NCBI RefSeq assembly: GCF_027172205.1
Contig: NC_070614.1
Coordinates: forward strand, 31,124,501-31,188,500
DNA length: 64,000 nucleotides
Reading direction: 5' to 3'
Source: Podarcis raffonei
Lineage: Eukaryota; Chordata; Lepidosauria; Squamata; Lacertidae
Shown here: positions 63,831 through 64,000 of the stretch, in pieces
How positions within the stretch are numbered: position 1 is the first letter of the stretch
How the letters are laid out: every line of letters begins with the position of its first letter
Program-made: the position numbers and the translations under genes
Notes under the pieces: model-generated
The model's database searches: none
What the model saw: only the letters and a program-made list of their open reading frames with translations
Told to the model about the DNA's origin: nothing

Positions 63831-64000
63831 TAATTACATGAGTTGAGTGCATTTAAATATGTACACAAAAGGGAAATATCTTCAAAGAAATTGACCGCAC
63901 ACATTTAGGTACACTTATGCCCACTAGTGACTAAAAGTTCTATCCTATCCATGGATATTCAGAGTTCTATCCTATCCATGGATATGTTTCAGGGACTTAC
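63831..64000. other. V2R intron 5, right edge of window
   Basis: Intron sequence with no exon 6 yet. A 22-base string around 'ctatcctatccatggatat' occurs twice in tandem at 63939-63985. Confidence 0.6.

Noticed and set aside
63486-64000. Search for the transmembrane exon of the second V2R
   Set aside because: No class C helix motifs in any frame; the stretch is intron with a LINE end.

Overview
This window looks like nuclear DNA of a squamate reptile, probably a lizard. The evidence is AT-rich intergenic DNA, a Bov-B LINE 3' end, tRNA-derived SINEs of the kind common in squamates, CR1/L2-type LINE tails, and a dense array of chemosensory receptor genes. There is no sign of bacterial or viral gene organisation. 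Real coding sequence is a small share of the window; most other open frames are shadows or repeats.

The window is a mixed chemoreceptor cluster. It holds eight apparently intact, intronless class II olfactory receptor (OR) coding exons: 2055-2993 (-), 8660-9634 (+), 11590-12522 (-), 15646-16584 (-), 30312-31265 (-), 33879-34829 (-), 42443-43390 (+), 48696-49634 (+) and a ninth at 56293-57231 (+), so nine intact in all, plus one truncated OR pseudogene at 50441-50800. Between and beside them lie two type-2 vomeronasal receptor (V2R) genes. One is complete, with six exons, at 19807-27944 (-), predicted at 876 residues. The other has exons 1-5 at 58294-63485 (+), and its transmembrane exon falls beyond the right edge. 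All V2R exon joins were worked out from splice sites, phase and agreement between the two genes.

Layout. 1-8.6 kb: an OR5V1-like gene among LTR-like fossils and a SINE. 8.6-19.3 kb: one OR, then an old tandem pair of OR genes that still share upstream DNA and appear to have exchanged sequence by gene conversion. 19.8-28 kb: the complete V2R. 30-35 kb: two ORs of a family 6-like group. 37-41 kb: an LTR-like fossil, a LINE tail and a processed MHC class I pseudogene. 42.4-57.5 kb: a recent tandem duplication of about 7 kb (42731-49845 and 50441-57457) that produced two near-identical ORs and one broken OR. 58-64 kb: the second V2R, with nested SINEs and a LINE in its introns.

ORs act in the cilia of main olfactory neurons through Golf and adenylyl cyclase III. 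V2Rs act in vomeronasal microvilli, usually through Go and TRPC2, and detect peptides and proteins. The two gene sets are therefore functionally parallel, not parts of one pathway. OR family names are judged from remembered motifs and need a phylogeny. No wholly new system is evident; the most notable signals are the mixed V2R/OR layout, the recent duplication, the conversion tract and the MHC class I retrocopy.
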